A DNA stretch of 64,000 bases from JBBKWH01 sp037968855 (GTDB lineage Bacteria; Pseudomonadota; Gammaproteobacteria; Pseudomonadales; Moraxellaceae). A model generated the notes under the pieces. The model was not told the origin of the DNA, did not search any database, and was given only the letters and a program-made list of their open reading frames with translations. The position numbers were made by a program, and so were the translations under genes. Every line of letters starts with the position of its first letter. The first letter of the stretch is position 1. The stretch covers positions 1-64,000 of the forward strand of contig JBBKWH010000051.1 of assembly GCA_037968855.1 (NCBI GenBank), written 5' to 3'. This document shows, in pieces, positions 30,247 through 38,524 of the stretch.

Positions 30247-30839
30247 GGCTGTAACTCCGTCTCAAGAGGCTTAGGTGATTGATCGGGTAGGACGTCAGGT
30301 TCAATTATTAACATGGCCATTAGTGCAGTTTCGTAGCGTTGCTTCATGCCCTCAATTGCACCAATCGGATCATCGCAATCCAGTGCATGCACCACAATGA
30401 CGCGCCGTGTTTCATCAATGGTTGAGGAGACTGTACCCGGCGTCATGGTGATGATCATGGCAAATAGACTATTAACCGTCTCATCACGACAGGCCAGTGG
30501 TACATCAAGCCACATGGGTTGTGGACGATCCATGGGGCCAAGCACGATTTTGGCCACCGTGATGTTGGACATGATGATGTCGTAAATCACCACCAGCATC
30601 AGCTTAAAGGCCAATAGTGGCCTAAGCCGATTGGCCACTTCAGGCAGTAATGGCCGAATGAGAAATGGAATCACGATGGCAATCAATACTGCTGCCAACA
30701 GATGAAACACCGCAATACTTTGCGATAGCGCTAACCATGTCAGCGCCAATAGCAAGGACAGCCAAGGGAAGGGCAACCAGCCACGTGACTTTGACAGTTG
30801 TGACTTTGACGGTGAGGTGTTGCTCGGATGAGTCGTCAT
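30243..30839 (-). CDS. mnhE: Mrp/Mnh cation:proton antiporter subunit E
   Basis: A 198-residue inner-membrane subunit. I favour ATG 30839, with GGAGG 10 nt upstream; a TTG at 30845 overlapping the mnhD stop is the alternative. After a hydrophilic N-terminal stretch of about 25 residues come closely spaced helices, and then a cytoplasmic domain with MTPGTVSSTIDETRRVIVVHALDCDD, the MrpE signature. The N- and C-terminal extensions make it somewhat longer than the usual 160 residues. Confidence 0.92.
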   Translation of the reverse strand: MTTHPSNTSPSKSQLSKSRGWLPFPWLSLLLALTWLALSQSIAVFHLLAAVLIAIVIPFLIRPLLPEVANRLRPLLAFKLMLVVIYDIIMSNITVAKIVLGPMDRPQPMWLDVPLACRDETVNSLFAMIITMTPGTVSSTIDETRRVIVVHALDCDDPIGAIEGMKQRYETALMAMLIIEPDVLPDQSPKPLETELQP

Positions 30840-30841
30840 GA

Positions 30842-32443
30842 TCAATGTCCCTCCGCGATTGCAGTGGCAGGACGCTGGCCTGTATAGGGCTGGGTGGTGT
30901 GAGTGTCGGTCAGCACAGCTTGAATATAAGCCTGCTTGTTGAGGAGTTGTAAGGCGGTGGCATCGGTATAGCGTTTCATTGGTGCGGCAATGACAGCCAT
31001 AACAACACTGGTGCCCAATAACGCTAAAGTAGCAACTAATAAAATTGGCGAGGCACGCGGAACTTTATCGCAGTCTTTGGGTGCAGGTTCGACGTGCCAA
31101 AACAAGATCACGCCTGCACGAGCCAAGCCAATTAAGCTCAAAAAGCCAACCAGCAAAATCACGCTCCACACCCAGATCTGCATCTCGTTGCCAATGGCGC
31201 TATACAAAATCATCAGCTTGCCAATAAAGCCTGGTAAAGGCGGCAATCCAGCCACCGATGCCGCACCAAGCAACATCAGCAGGCCTAGCATCAAGGGTTC
31301 GCGGACTTGTACGGTTGGTCGCAGGTCATCTTCGGCATCACCACGTTGTTGACCAATCAACTCGACCAACAAAAACAGCCCTGCCACCACAATGGTGCTG
31401 TGGATGGTGTAGTACAACGCCGCCGACAAGCCACTGACATTAAACAAGCCCACACCCGCCAAAATAGTGCCCACAGACGACACCGTCAGATAGCTGACCA
31501 AGCGCTTTAGTGTACGGGCAGCGAGTGCGCCGAGTACCCCTAACAAACTGCTGGCCAAGGCCAACGGCAACAGCCAGTCATGCACACTCATTACGGCATT
31601 GGTTGGCACATCAAAAATCACCGCATGTACACGAATGATGCTGTACACACCGACTTTGGTCATGATGGCAAACAACGCGGCCACTGGTGCACTGGCAGCG
31701 GCATAGGTGCTAGGTAACCAAAAATACAACGGTACCAGCGCGGCTTTGAGGCCAAACACCACCAGTAGCATAAAGGCGGCAGATTGCGCGAGTAGGGCGT
31801 CTTGGCCCTGTAGTTGACTTACTTTAAAGGTTAGATCTGCCATATTGAGTGTGCCGGTTAAAGCATAGATCAATGCTAAGGCAACCAAAAACAGCGCGGA
31901 TGCGGCCAAGTTGAGCACCACATAATGCAAGCCACGCCGAAAGCGTTCGCGGCCTTGACCATGCAATAGCAACACATATGAGGCGATCAGCAAAATTTCA
32001 AAAAACACAAACAGGTTAAATAAGTCGCCGGTAACAAAGGCACCGCACAAGCCCATTAACTGAAACTGCAACAAGGCATGGAAGTAACGCCCACGCCGAT
32101 CCCAGCCCAAACAGGCATACGCCACCGCAGGCAGGGCAACGATATGGGTGAGCAGCAGCATTAAGGCGGATAAGCGATCCAACACCAGCACAATGCCAAA
32201 CGGCGCAGGCCAACTGCCGAGCGGATACACCGTCACGACACCCGCTTGCGCATGAATGACCAAGGCAATCGACATCAACAACCCTAAGGTTGTGGACAGC
32301 ACGGCCAGACTACGCTGAATCAAAATCCGTCGTGCGCTATGGGTGCTTTGGTGCGGATCACCCGTAATCAGCAACAGCACTGCGGTAAAGGCTGGGAGTA
32401 AGACCGATAGAACCGGCACGTGATCAAGCAGCATCTGAATCAT
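30842..32443 (-). CDS. mnhD: Mrp/Mnh cation:proton antiporter subunit D
   Basis: A 533-residue polytopic subunit of the NuoM/NuoN antiporter-like family. The conserved Glu in helix 5 is visible in LFNLFVFFEILLIASYVLLL. The Lys-containing discontinuous helix region (GLKAALVPLYFWLPSTYAAA) follows and forms part of the proton path. The C-terminal 50 residues are hydrophilic. It shares one base with mnhC upstream and overlaps the mnhE start region. Confidence 0.95.
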   Translation of the reverse strand: MIQMLLDHVPVLSVLLPAFTAVLLLITGDPHQSTHSARRILIQRSLAVLSTTLGLLMSIALVIHAQAGVVTVYPLGSWPAPFGIVLVLDRLSALMLLLTHIVALPAVAYACLGWDRRGRYFHALLQFQLMGLCGAFVTGDLFNLFVFFEILLIASYVLLLHGQGRERFRRGLHYVVLNLAASALFLVALALIYALTGTLNMADLTFKVSQLQGQDALLAQSAAFMLLVVFGLKAALVPLYFWLPSTYAAASAPVAALFAIMTKVGVYSIIRVHAVIFDVPTNAVMSVHDWLLPLALASSLLGVLGALAARTLKRLVSYLTVSSVGTILAGVGLFNVSGLSAALYYTIHSTIVVAGLFLLVELIGQQRGDAEDDLRPTVQVREPLMLGLLMLLGAASVAGLPPLPGFIGKLMILYSAIGNEMQIWVWSVILLVGFLSLIGLARAGVILFWHVEPAPKDCDKVPRASPILLVATLALLGTSVVMAVIAAPMKRYTDATALQLLNKQAYIQAVLTDTHTTQPYTGQRPATAIAEGH

Positions 32444-32787
32444 TAATGACGCTCCTTCGGCTCACGGCCATCAATATGATCGGTGTGATTATCGGCACGG
32501 CTACGCAGGGCTAATTCCACCACAAAACCCGTGGTGGCAAAGCCAATCACAATCGCGGTCAAGACCAAGGCCTGCGGAAGTGGGTCAGCAATCTGTTGGC
32601 CTGTTGCACCAATAATGGCTGGCGCATCTACCCACACCCGACCCATGGCAAAAATAAACACATTGACCGCATAACCCAGCAAACTTAAGCCCAATACCAC
32701 CGGAAAGCTCCGTCCACGCAACATCAAATAAATGCCGGTGGCAGTGACCATGGCAATGCCACTGGCCAATAAAAACTCTAAGCTCAT
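32443..32787 (-). CDS. mnhC: Mrp/Mnh cation:proton antiporter subunit C
   Basis: A 114-residue NuoK-like subunit with three transmembrane helices (LLASGIAMVTATGIYLML; FPVVLGLSLLGYAVNVFIFA; ALVLTAIVIGFATTGFVV). NuoK homology is the basis for the proposed proton channel link between MrpA and MrpD. It overlaps the upstream A/B gene by ATGA and the downstream mnhD by one base. Confidence 0.94.
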   Translation of the reverse strand: MSLEFLLASGIAMVTATGIYLMLRGRSFPVVLGLSLLGYAVNVFIFAMGRVWVDAPAIIGATGQQIADPLPQALVLTAIVIGFATTGFVVELALRSRADNHTDHIDGREPKERH

Positions 32788-35639
32788 GGCGCTTCTCCGG
32801 TGTGTTGTTGGCGTGACTCCAGACTGGCCCCGCCCAAGACCGACAAGGTCAGTAAGGTCGAACCAACCACCGTGAGATAAACACCCAGATCAAACAAGGC
32901 TGCCGAGGCAAGCGGAATGTCACCCAAGATCGGCACATGCGGATGAGCATGCGCACTGCTCAAAAACGCCTTACCCCAGATAAAAGCGGCGAGGCCAGTT
33001 AAGCCTGCAATCAACAGCCCAAAGCCAATCCATTTTTCAAATAAGCGGCCATCACCAGCTTGCAAGCGATACTCGGCCTGTTGCTGGCCTAGCGCCATGT
33101 ATTGCATCACTAAGGCAACAGCGGTAATCAAGCCAGCGATAAAACCACCACCGGGCATGTTATGACCGCGCATAAAGATATACAGCGAGAACACCAAGGC
33201 CAATGGCAATACAATCGATGCGCTGACCCGTAACAGCAGCGGGGAGGATCTAAAACTCCATGCGCGTCCAGCAGGATCTTGTGTGGATCGATGGGTATGA
33301 AAACCATCCATCAACGCCAACACGCCAATCGCGGCAATCGCCAACACGGTGATCTCGCCAAAGGTGTCATAACCACGAAAATCGACCAAAATCACGTTGA
33401 CCACGTTGGTGCCACCCCCTTTGGGTAGGCTGTTTTGCAAAAAGAACCACGAGATCGAACTATGGTCACGGGTCAGCATTAACCATGCCAGCCAGCCAAT
33501 TCCCGCGCCACCGGCCAAGGCCAATACAGCATCACGCACGCGGCGTCGGCGGGTCGATTCCATCGGAGCTGATTGTGGCAACAAGGCCAAGCCCATCAGC
33601 AAAATCGCCGTTGAAACAATCTCGACTGATAACTGGGTCAGCGCCAAATCAGGTGCAGATAAGCCCACAAAGGCCAGTGAGGTGACCAAGCCAATCACCC
33701 CAACCAAGACCACCGCGCGAAAATACTTGCGATAACCTTGCAGTAAGGCGGCGCATGCCCCTAGTAGCAATAACCATAGCGCCAGTGCAGGCCATGTGGC
33801 AGGGACTAATACCCGATCACCTGCATGTAAGGACACACCGATCACTGGCAAGACGGCGGCCACCAATGCTGCGCCAAAAAACCACGCCAAATAACGTTGT
33901 AGCGAGCCATTCTCTAACCGCATGGTCCAAAGGCCAGCCAAGCGAAATAAGCCATCAATCAAACGATCAAATAACAGCTTGCCACGCACCGGCTCAAACC
34001 AATCTTCCGACACCAAGCGATGCAAGCGTCCACCGCGATTGAGGCCAAAATACAATGCCGCACCACCCAATACCGCAACCGCGCTCATCAATAGCGGCAG
34101 ATTAAAGCCATGCCACAGCGCAATGTGATAGTCCGGCAAGGGCTGGCCAATCATGGCTGCCGTGGCCAAAAACACCATCGGCCCAAAGGTCAAACTCGGC
34201 AACAAGCCGACCGCCAGACTCAGCACGACTAACACCAACACCGGCAAACGCATGCCCCATGGTGGATCGTGTGGCTTGGGATTGGGCAGCTCTGCCAAGC
34301 CATTAGCCTGTAAGGCTGGGTTAAAAAAGCTATCGTGAATCAAGCGGAACGAATACGCCGCACTACACAATCCTGCAATGGTCACGGCAATGCCAATACC
34401 CCATTGCCAAACGCCCGTCGGCACGGCCAAGGCTTCGGTAAAAAACATCTCTTTGGATAAAAAACCGCCCGTTAAGGGAATGCCCGCCATACCTGCCGCC
34501 GCGACCATGGCCAAGGTGGCTGTCCACGGCATCAAGGCATATAGGCCGCCTAATTTGCGTAAATCACGCGAGCCGGTTTCGTGGTCAATAATGCCTGCGA
34601 CCATAAACAACGCCGCTTTAAAGGTGGCGTGATTGAGCACATGAAACATCGCCGCCAATGCCGCCAGCGGAGAGCCTAGACCAATCAAAAACACAATCAA
34701 ACCCAAATGACTGATGGTCGAGTAGGCCAGTAGCCCCTTTAAATCGTGTTTAAAAATCGCAATCAGTGCAGCAAAACACACCGTGATCAGGCCCGTGCCT
34801 GTCACTAGCCATTCAAACAATGCCGCGCCAGCAAACACCGGATACAAACGTGCCAGCAAAAACACCCCAGCCTTGACCATGGTGGCTGAGTGCAAATAGG
34901 CCGACACAGGCGTCGGTGCTGCCATGGCATCTGGTAGCCAAAAATGAAACGGAAACTGCGCGCTCTTGGTAAAGCAACCAAGCAAAATCAATAGCAGCAT
35001 TGGTACAAACAAGGCATGTTGCTGAATCTGTGTGGTATGTGCTGACAGCGAACTGATCTCGTAAGTGCCCGCCATATGACCAAGCAACACAAAACCAGCC
35101 AGCATCAACAAACCACCACCACCCGTGACCGCCAGTGCCATTCGAGCGCCGGTGCGAGCATCTTGTTTTTCGCCCCAATAACCGACCAACAAGAATGATG
35201 AGATACTGGTCAATTCCCAAAAAACCAATAACACCAAGAGGTTGTCAGATAGCACAATCCCCAACATGGCCGACATAAACAGCATCATCAAGCTATAAAA
35301 CTTGGCGGCCGAGTCGTTTTTGCTCAGGTAAAAATGAGCGTAGGTAATGATTAGTAGGCCGATGCCAGTGATCAACAGACCAAACATCAGCGACAAGCCA
35401 TCTAGCCTAAACGATAGATTGAGTCCTAGCTCAGGTACCCAAGGCATATGTTCGAGCAAGGTTTGACCGGCAAACACCTGTGGCGCTTGTTGCAGTAATA
35501 ACCCCAAACTGGCCAATGTCACCAGACCCGCACAAATTGCGGTCCATGCACGATACAGACCACCCTGTAAGCGGCCAACCCATGAGGTCAGCACGGTACC
35601 GAGCAATAACGGAAGCAAAATGACGATCAGCAGCACCAC
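32784..35639 (-). CDS. mnhA: Mrp/Mnh cation:proton antiporter fused subunits A and B
   Basis: A 951-residue membrane protein and the first gene of the operon. The start is GTG 35639, with AAGGA 6 nt upstream. Residues 1 to about 510 are the NuoL-like antiporter module with the key Glu in LLVFWELTSISSFLLVGYW and the Lys-helix segment FTKSAQFPFHFWLPDAMAAP. Further helices form the MbhD/MbhE-like part (LSAPDLALTQLSVEIVSTAIL). The last 150 residues are an MrpB domain (FSLYIFMRGHNMPGGGFIAG). This A+B fusion defines the six-gene group 2 Mrp/Pha layout found in Pseudomonas, Acinetobacter and rhizobia. These systems export Na+ or K+ in exchange for protons and support alkali and salt tolerance. The exported ion cannot be told from sequence. 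Confidence 0.95.
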   Translation of the reverse strand: MVLLIVILLPLLLGTVLTSWVGRLQGGLYRAWTAICAGLVTLASLGLLLQQAPQVFAGQTLLEHMPWVPELGLNLSFRLDGLSLMFGLLITGIGLLIITYAHFYLSKNDSAAKFYSLMMLFMSAMLGIVLSDNLLVLLVFWELTSISSFLLVGYWGEKQDARTGARMALAVTGGGGLLMLAGFVLLGHMAGTYEISSLSAHTTQIQQHALFVPMLLLILLGCFTKSAQFPFHFWLPDAMAAPTPVSAYLHSATMVKAGVFLLARLYPVFAGAALFEWLVTGTGLITVCFAALIAIFKHDLKGLLAYSTISHLGLIVFLIGLGSPLAALAAMFHVLNHATFKAALFMVAGIIDHETGSRDLRKLGGLYALMPWTATLAMVAAAGMAGIPLTGGFLSKEMFFTEALAVPTGVWQWGIGIAVTIAGLCSAAYSFRLIHDSFFNPALQANGLAELPNPKPHDPPWGMRLPVLVLVVLSLAVGLLPSLTFGPMVFLATAAMIGQPLPDYHIALWHGFNLPLLMSAVAVLGGAALYFGLNRGGRLHRLVSEDWFEPVRGKLLFDRLIDGLFRLAGLWTMRLENGSLQRYLAWFFGAALVAAVLPVIGVSLHAGDRVLVPATWPALALWLLLLGACAALLQGYRKYFRAVVLVGVIGLVTSLAFVGLSAPDLALTQLSVEIVSTAILLMGLALLPQSAPMESTRRRRVRDAVLALAGGAGIGWLAWLMLTRDHSSISWFFLQNSLPKGGGTNVVNVILVDFRGYDTFGEITVLAIAAIGVLALMDGFHTHRSTQDPAGRAWSFRSSPLLLRVSASIVLPLALVFSLYIFMRGHNMPGGGFIAGLITAVALVMQYMALGQQQAEYRLQAGDGRLFEKWIGFGLLIAGLTGLAAFIWGKAFLSSAHAHPHVPILGDIPLASAALFDLGVYLTVVGSTLLTLSVLGGASLESRQQHTGEAP

Positions 35640-35946
35640 GGCCCATCCTTAAATAAAGTGACTTAACTCACGACTTAAGCCAACACATACCCATGCCAAC
35701 AGCACTGCACGAGCAAGAGAGATTGATTGGTGAAAAGACAGCAATGAACCATCAATCCATTGAGGATGTTTTGATTGTACGGATCAGGCCGGATGATGGC
35801 AAAGTATTCATGAACTGCTGTTTTTGTGGGCAGCTTGGTGCTTAGTGTGCCGTGTGTGATCTAAAAAAATATCGTGAAGGGAGTGCCGAGTACCCAATGA
35901 TCATAGATATGCCACACTAGGTCTTTCTGGTAGACAGGCGTCGCGC
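35640..35946. other. Intergenic region between mnhA and the glutaredoxin-like gene
   Basis: This 307-nt gap holds the divergent start regions of the mnh operon (minus) and the glutaredoxin-like gene (plus). GACTTAA occurs twice 12 bp apart near 35660-35680, on the mnh leader side. A 50-codon plus-strand frame exists at 35693-35845 (ending CCFCGQLGA), but it has no ribosome binding site and I do not call it. No convincing sigma-70 promoter or terminator was recognised. Confidence 0.4.
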
Positions 35947-36354
35947 ATGCCACATGTTGATCAACCCAAAACAATCACAGGCCGTGGATCCACGCTGACT
36001 GCTGTGGGCATCATGCTATTGAGCCTGATGGGTCTACCATTGTATGCGCAGCCTACAATAGCGCGTACCTCGGTTGTGCCAGCCAAAGCTGCAAAGCCAT
36101 TGCGAGTTGAGCTGTACACGGCAGCATGGTGTCAGCGTTGCCGTACACTTAAAGCGCAACTCAAGGCCAATCGGATTGATTATCAAGAATACGATGTCGA
36201 AACCAGTCGGCAAGGACAGGATTATTTTGTCAAAAATCGCTTTGTGGGTGTGCCGATTACGGTCATTAATGGCGTGATCATTGAAGGCTATGATGCGCGA
36301 GCGTTAATGATGGAGTTTGTCCGTGCTGGACGATTGTTTGATCCCAGCCAATAA
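35947..36354 (+). CDS. Secreted glutaredoxin/thioredoxin-fold protein
   Basis: A 135-residue protein. An N-terminal hydrophobic segment (about residues 17-35, ending YAQP) looks like a signal peptide, so the protein should act in the periplasm. The glutaredoxin-like domain begins RVELYTAAWCQRCRTL, with a CQRC redox pair at about residues 62-65, and has the cis-proline stretch FVGVPITVING. It resembles the glutaredoxin/GlrX-like group with a short C-terminus. No strong ribosome binding site precedes ATG 35947, and Met23 could be an alternative start. The substrate is unknown. Confidence 0.8.
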   Translation: MPHVDQPKTITGRGSTLTAVGIMLLSLMGLPLYAQPTIARTSVVPAKAAKPLRVELYTAAWCQRCRTLKAQLKANRIDYQEYDVETSRQGQDYFVKNRFVGVPITVINGVIIEGYDARALMMEFVRAGRLFDPSQ

Positions 36355-36357
36355 AAA

Positions 36358-36382
36358 TGGCCTACCCAGCTTTGGATAGGCC
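36358..36382. terminator. Possible bidirectional terminator hairpin
   Basis: TGGCCTA (36358-36364) and TAGGCCA (36376-36382) form a 7-bp stem between the convergent glutaredoxin-like and DUF2147 genes. There is no clear T-run on the plus side and only weak support on the minus side, so the assignment is tentative. Confidence 0.35.
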
Positions 36383-36444
36383 ACCATAATGGACGTCAGC
36401 GTCAACAGCCTGACCAATCCATCAGCACCAGCAATCTGGCTTGC

Positions 36445-36891
36445 TTAGTTTTCGCGGGTCCACACTTGGGTACGACCCAGCAAGGCAAAGCCAATATAAC
36501 CGCGCAACTCTAAGGTTTTGCCATCGCTAGACAGCTTGCCGTTTAAGCGGTAGGTTTTGCCGCTCTTTGGATCTAGAATTTCGCCATCGCCGTATTCGTT
36601 GCCGCCTGTTGTGCGCAGATGATGAATGATCGGCAGGCCAATGAGTGGCTTGTTGCGTAGCGCACCAGAACAGGCACTGCATTGCTCAATAGTGCTACCA
36701 GCAAGGCGCTTAACGATTTTGCCAGACAGACCGTTGGATGACTCGCTAAAGGTGACCAACACTTTAGGCGCGCCAGTTTTGTCATCAAAGGTTCGCCATG
36801 TGGTTCCGGCCAGTGGGTCGGCTGCAAACGCAGACACACTGATCAAGGTCGCGGCAGATAAAGCCAATGCAGCAGAAATAAAACGATTCAT
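36445..36891 (-). CDS. DUF2147 secreted protein (copy 1)
   Basis: A 148-residue exported protein. The signal peptide MNRFISAALALSAATLISVSAFA is followed by the mature start ADPLAG. The DUF2147 beta-barrel-like domain shows GTTWRTFDDKTGAPKVLVTF, a CSAC cysteine pair in the middle and the C-terminal signature LRGYIGFALLGRTQVW. Function is unknown. The family is widespread in Proteobacteria and has been likened to lipocalin-like periplasmic proteins. A second, divergent copy lies at 63388-63852 with the same cysteine spacing. A perfect 8-bp hairpin occurs in the upstream leader. Confidence 0.88.
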   Translation of the reverse strand: MNRFISAALALSAATLISVSAFAADPLAGTTWRTFDDKTGAPKVLVTFSESSNGLSGKIVKRLAGSTIEQCSACSGALRNKPLIGLPIIHHLRTTGGNEYGDGEILDPKSGKTYRLNGKLSSDGKTLELRGYIGFALLGRTQVWTREN

Positions 36892-36945
36892 GGCGAAACT
36901 CCATTTAAGATGTCACGATGGTCCAAACGATGTCTCATCGATAGA

Positions 36946-36967
36946 AAACTCGCATTAAAGCGAGTTT
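36946..36967 (-). repeat. Stem-loop in the DUF2147 leader
   Basis: AAACTCGC (36946-36953) and GCGAGTTT (36960-36967) form a perfect 8-bp stem with a 6-nt loop, 55 nt upstream of the DUF2147 start. On the minus strand it is followed by TTTTC. It could be a weak attenuator in the leader or the end of an upstream short transcript. Confidence 0.4.
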
Positions 36968-37095
36968 GGGCTAGGCTATATTGTGTGCTGTTAACCACAA
37001 AATCAATCAAAAGTCATTGACCGATTAGTCATCAATAAATTTGATTATTGTCAATCGCGCCCCAAGGGGCTAATCATGATGGTATTGAGTGTTTT

Positions 37096-37500
37096 ATGTC
37101 CAATTGCCCGCGTTGTCAGCGTGTTGTGATCTGTGCACAAGCGACTGTACGCATACAGTCTGCATCGACGGTTGGTGATGTGTCAGCTTGTTGGTGTATG
37201 GCCTTGCCCAAAGTGTTGCCAGTGGATACGGCTGCCTCGTGCCTATGTCCAGCGTGTTTAAGCGAGGTGGTACAAACGCAACTGCGTGATCAGTTTGATC
37301 ATGGCGGCGTGCATGTTGCACCAGTCACCGAGGCGATGGCTTGTCAGGGCCAAGACCTGATTGAAGGGGTGGATTACACCATCGAAAATGGCTTGTATGT
37401 GTTTAGCCGTTGGTTTCATCTCAAGCGTGGGCAGTGTTGCGGGCATGCGTGTCGGCACTGTCCTTATGGGCGGGTGAATGTGGGTGTCAATAAAGCGTAA
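37096..37500 (+). CDS. Cysteine-rich CWC domain fused to DUF5522
   Basis: A 134-residue cysteine-rich protein. I take ATG 37096 (MSNCPRCQRVVICAQ); the frame extends upstream to a TTG at 37048 without family resemblance. The N-terminal part (about residues 4-57) has the CPRC...CWC...CLCPAC pattern of the CWC family. The C-terminal part (about 88-130) is DUF5522-like, with DYTIENGLYVFSRWFHLKRG, then CCGHACRHCPYG. The four-cysteine tail could bind a metal or an Fe-S cluster. Function is unknown. The two domains are often separate genes, so this is a fusion. Confidence 0.75.
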   Translation: MSNCPRCQRVVICAQATVRIQSASTVGDVSACWCMALPKVLPVDTAASCLCPACLSEVVQTQLRDQFDHGGVHVAPVTEAMACQGQDLIEGVDYTIENGLYVFSRWFHLKRGQCCGHACRHCPYGRVNVGVNKA

Positions 37501-37518
37501 GCCTGCTGGCTGAAAAAC

Positions 37519-38442
37519 TTAAAGCCGATCTTGCAACATCCCCTTAAGCACTGCCAACTCCTTGACCCGTTTGGCCTGATCCCATAGCAACACGGCTTCG
37601 GGATAGCCTTGGGTCAGTAGTGCCAACCATTGCTTATAACGACCGACTAAGCCCAGTTCAGTCTTGGTGTCCATAAACAAAAAATCGTACTGCAAGCGCA
37701 GTAAGCTGGCCCAGTCCAGACCGGCTTGACCACGGATTCGATTGACCAAATCAGGCCGTGTCACCGCGCCACGCCCCAGCATCAAATCAGCACAGCCGGA
37801 TTCGGTGAGGCATTGGCTGGCATTGTCGGTGGTCCAGATTTCGCCGTTGGCAATCACGGGAATCTGTAGCGCGGCTTGTAATGGGGCGAGTTTGTCCCAG
37901 TAGGCGGGTGGGCGGTAGGCATCGGCTTTGGTACGTGCATGCACGGTTAGCCATGCTGCACCGGCTTGTTCGATGGCTTGGGCATTGGTTAGAGCTGGGG
38001 TGTCGTCCATATAGCCCAAGCGCATTTTGGCCGAGACCGGAATGTGTGCAGGCACAGCGCGTCTGACCGCAGACAGGATCTGGTAAATCAATTCGGGTTC
38101 ATCAAGAAGCACTGCACCACCACGATGGCGGTTGACGGTTTTGGCCGGACAGCCAAAGTTGAGGTCGATTGCGGGTGCGCCGAGTGTGACGGCATGGGCG
38201 GCATTTTCGGCCAGTGCGACGGGATCATTGCCCAAAAATTGCACATGCAACGGCGTGCCACTATCGGTCTTGCCGCCTTGTAGCAGCTCGGGGCAATAGT
38301 CGTAGATCACATGGGCGGGTTGTAGTTTGTCAGTGACACGGATGAATTCGGACACGCACCAGTCGTACTGGCCAACTTGGGTTAGCAAGCGGCGCATGGG
38401 TGGGTCAGTTAGACCTTCCATTGGAGCAAGAATCAGGCGCAT
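37519..38442 (-). CDS. dusC: tRNA-dihydrouridine synthase C
   Basis: A flavoenzyme reducing a specific tRNA uridine to dihydrouridine (U16 in E. coli), 307 residues. I start at ATG 38442 (MRLILAPMEGLTD); a TTG at 38448 is the longer option. The FMN-binding TIM barrel carries APMEGLTDPPMR, FLGNDPVALAENA and the catalytic cysteine in DLNFGCPAKTVNRHRGG (about residue 97). ANGEIWTTDNA and LMLGRGAV are the phosphate-binding loops. The sequence INGEIW-type loop and the CPELLQ segment fit DusC rather than DusA or DusB. It is convergent with the CWC gene. Confidence 0.9.
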   Translation of the reverse strand: MRLILAPMEGLTDPPMRRLLTQVGQYDWCVSEFIRVTDKLQPAHVIYDYCPELLQGGKTDSGTPLHVQFLGNDPVALAENAAHAVTLGAPAIDLNFGCPAKTVNRHRGGAVLLDEPELIYQILSAVRRAVPAHIPVSAKMRLGYMDDTPALTNAQAIEQAGAAWLTVHARTKADAYRPPAYWDKLAPLQAALQIPVIANGEIWTTDNASQCLTESGCADLMLGRGAVTRPDLVNRIRGQAGLDWASLLRLQYDFLFMDTKTELGLVGRYKQWLALLTQGYPEAVLLWDQAKRVKELAVLKGMLQDRL

Positions 38443-38524
38443 GGACAATTCATCACATCAAAAGACTGGTCGCGTTATACGGGATTTTAGGCCAAAACGC
38501 GACCCGACCAGATGGCCGTGTGCC

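Noticed and set aside
35693..35845. 50-codon plus-strand frame ending CCFCGQLGA
   Set aside because: No ribosome binding site, no recognised family, and a frame of this length is expected by chance in a 307-nt gap.
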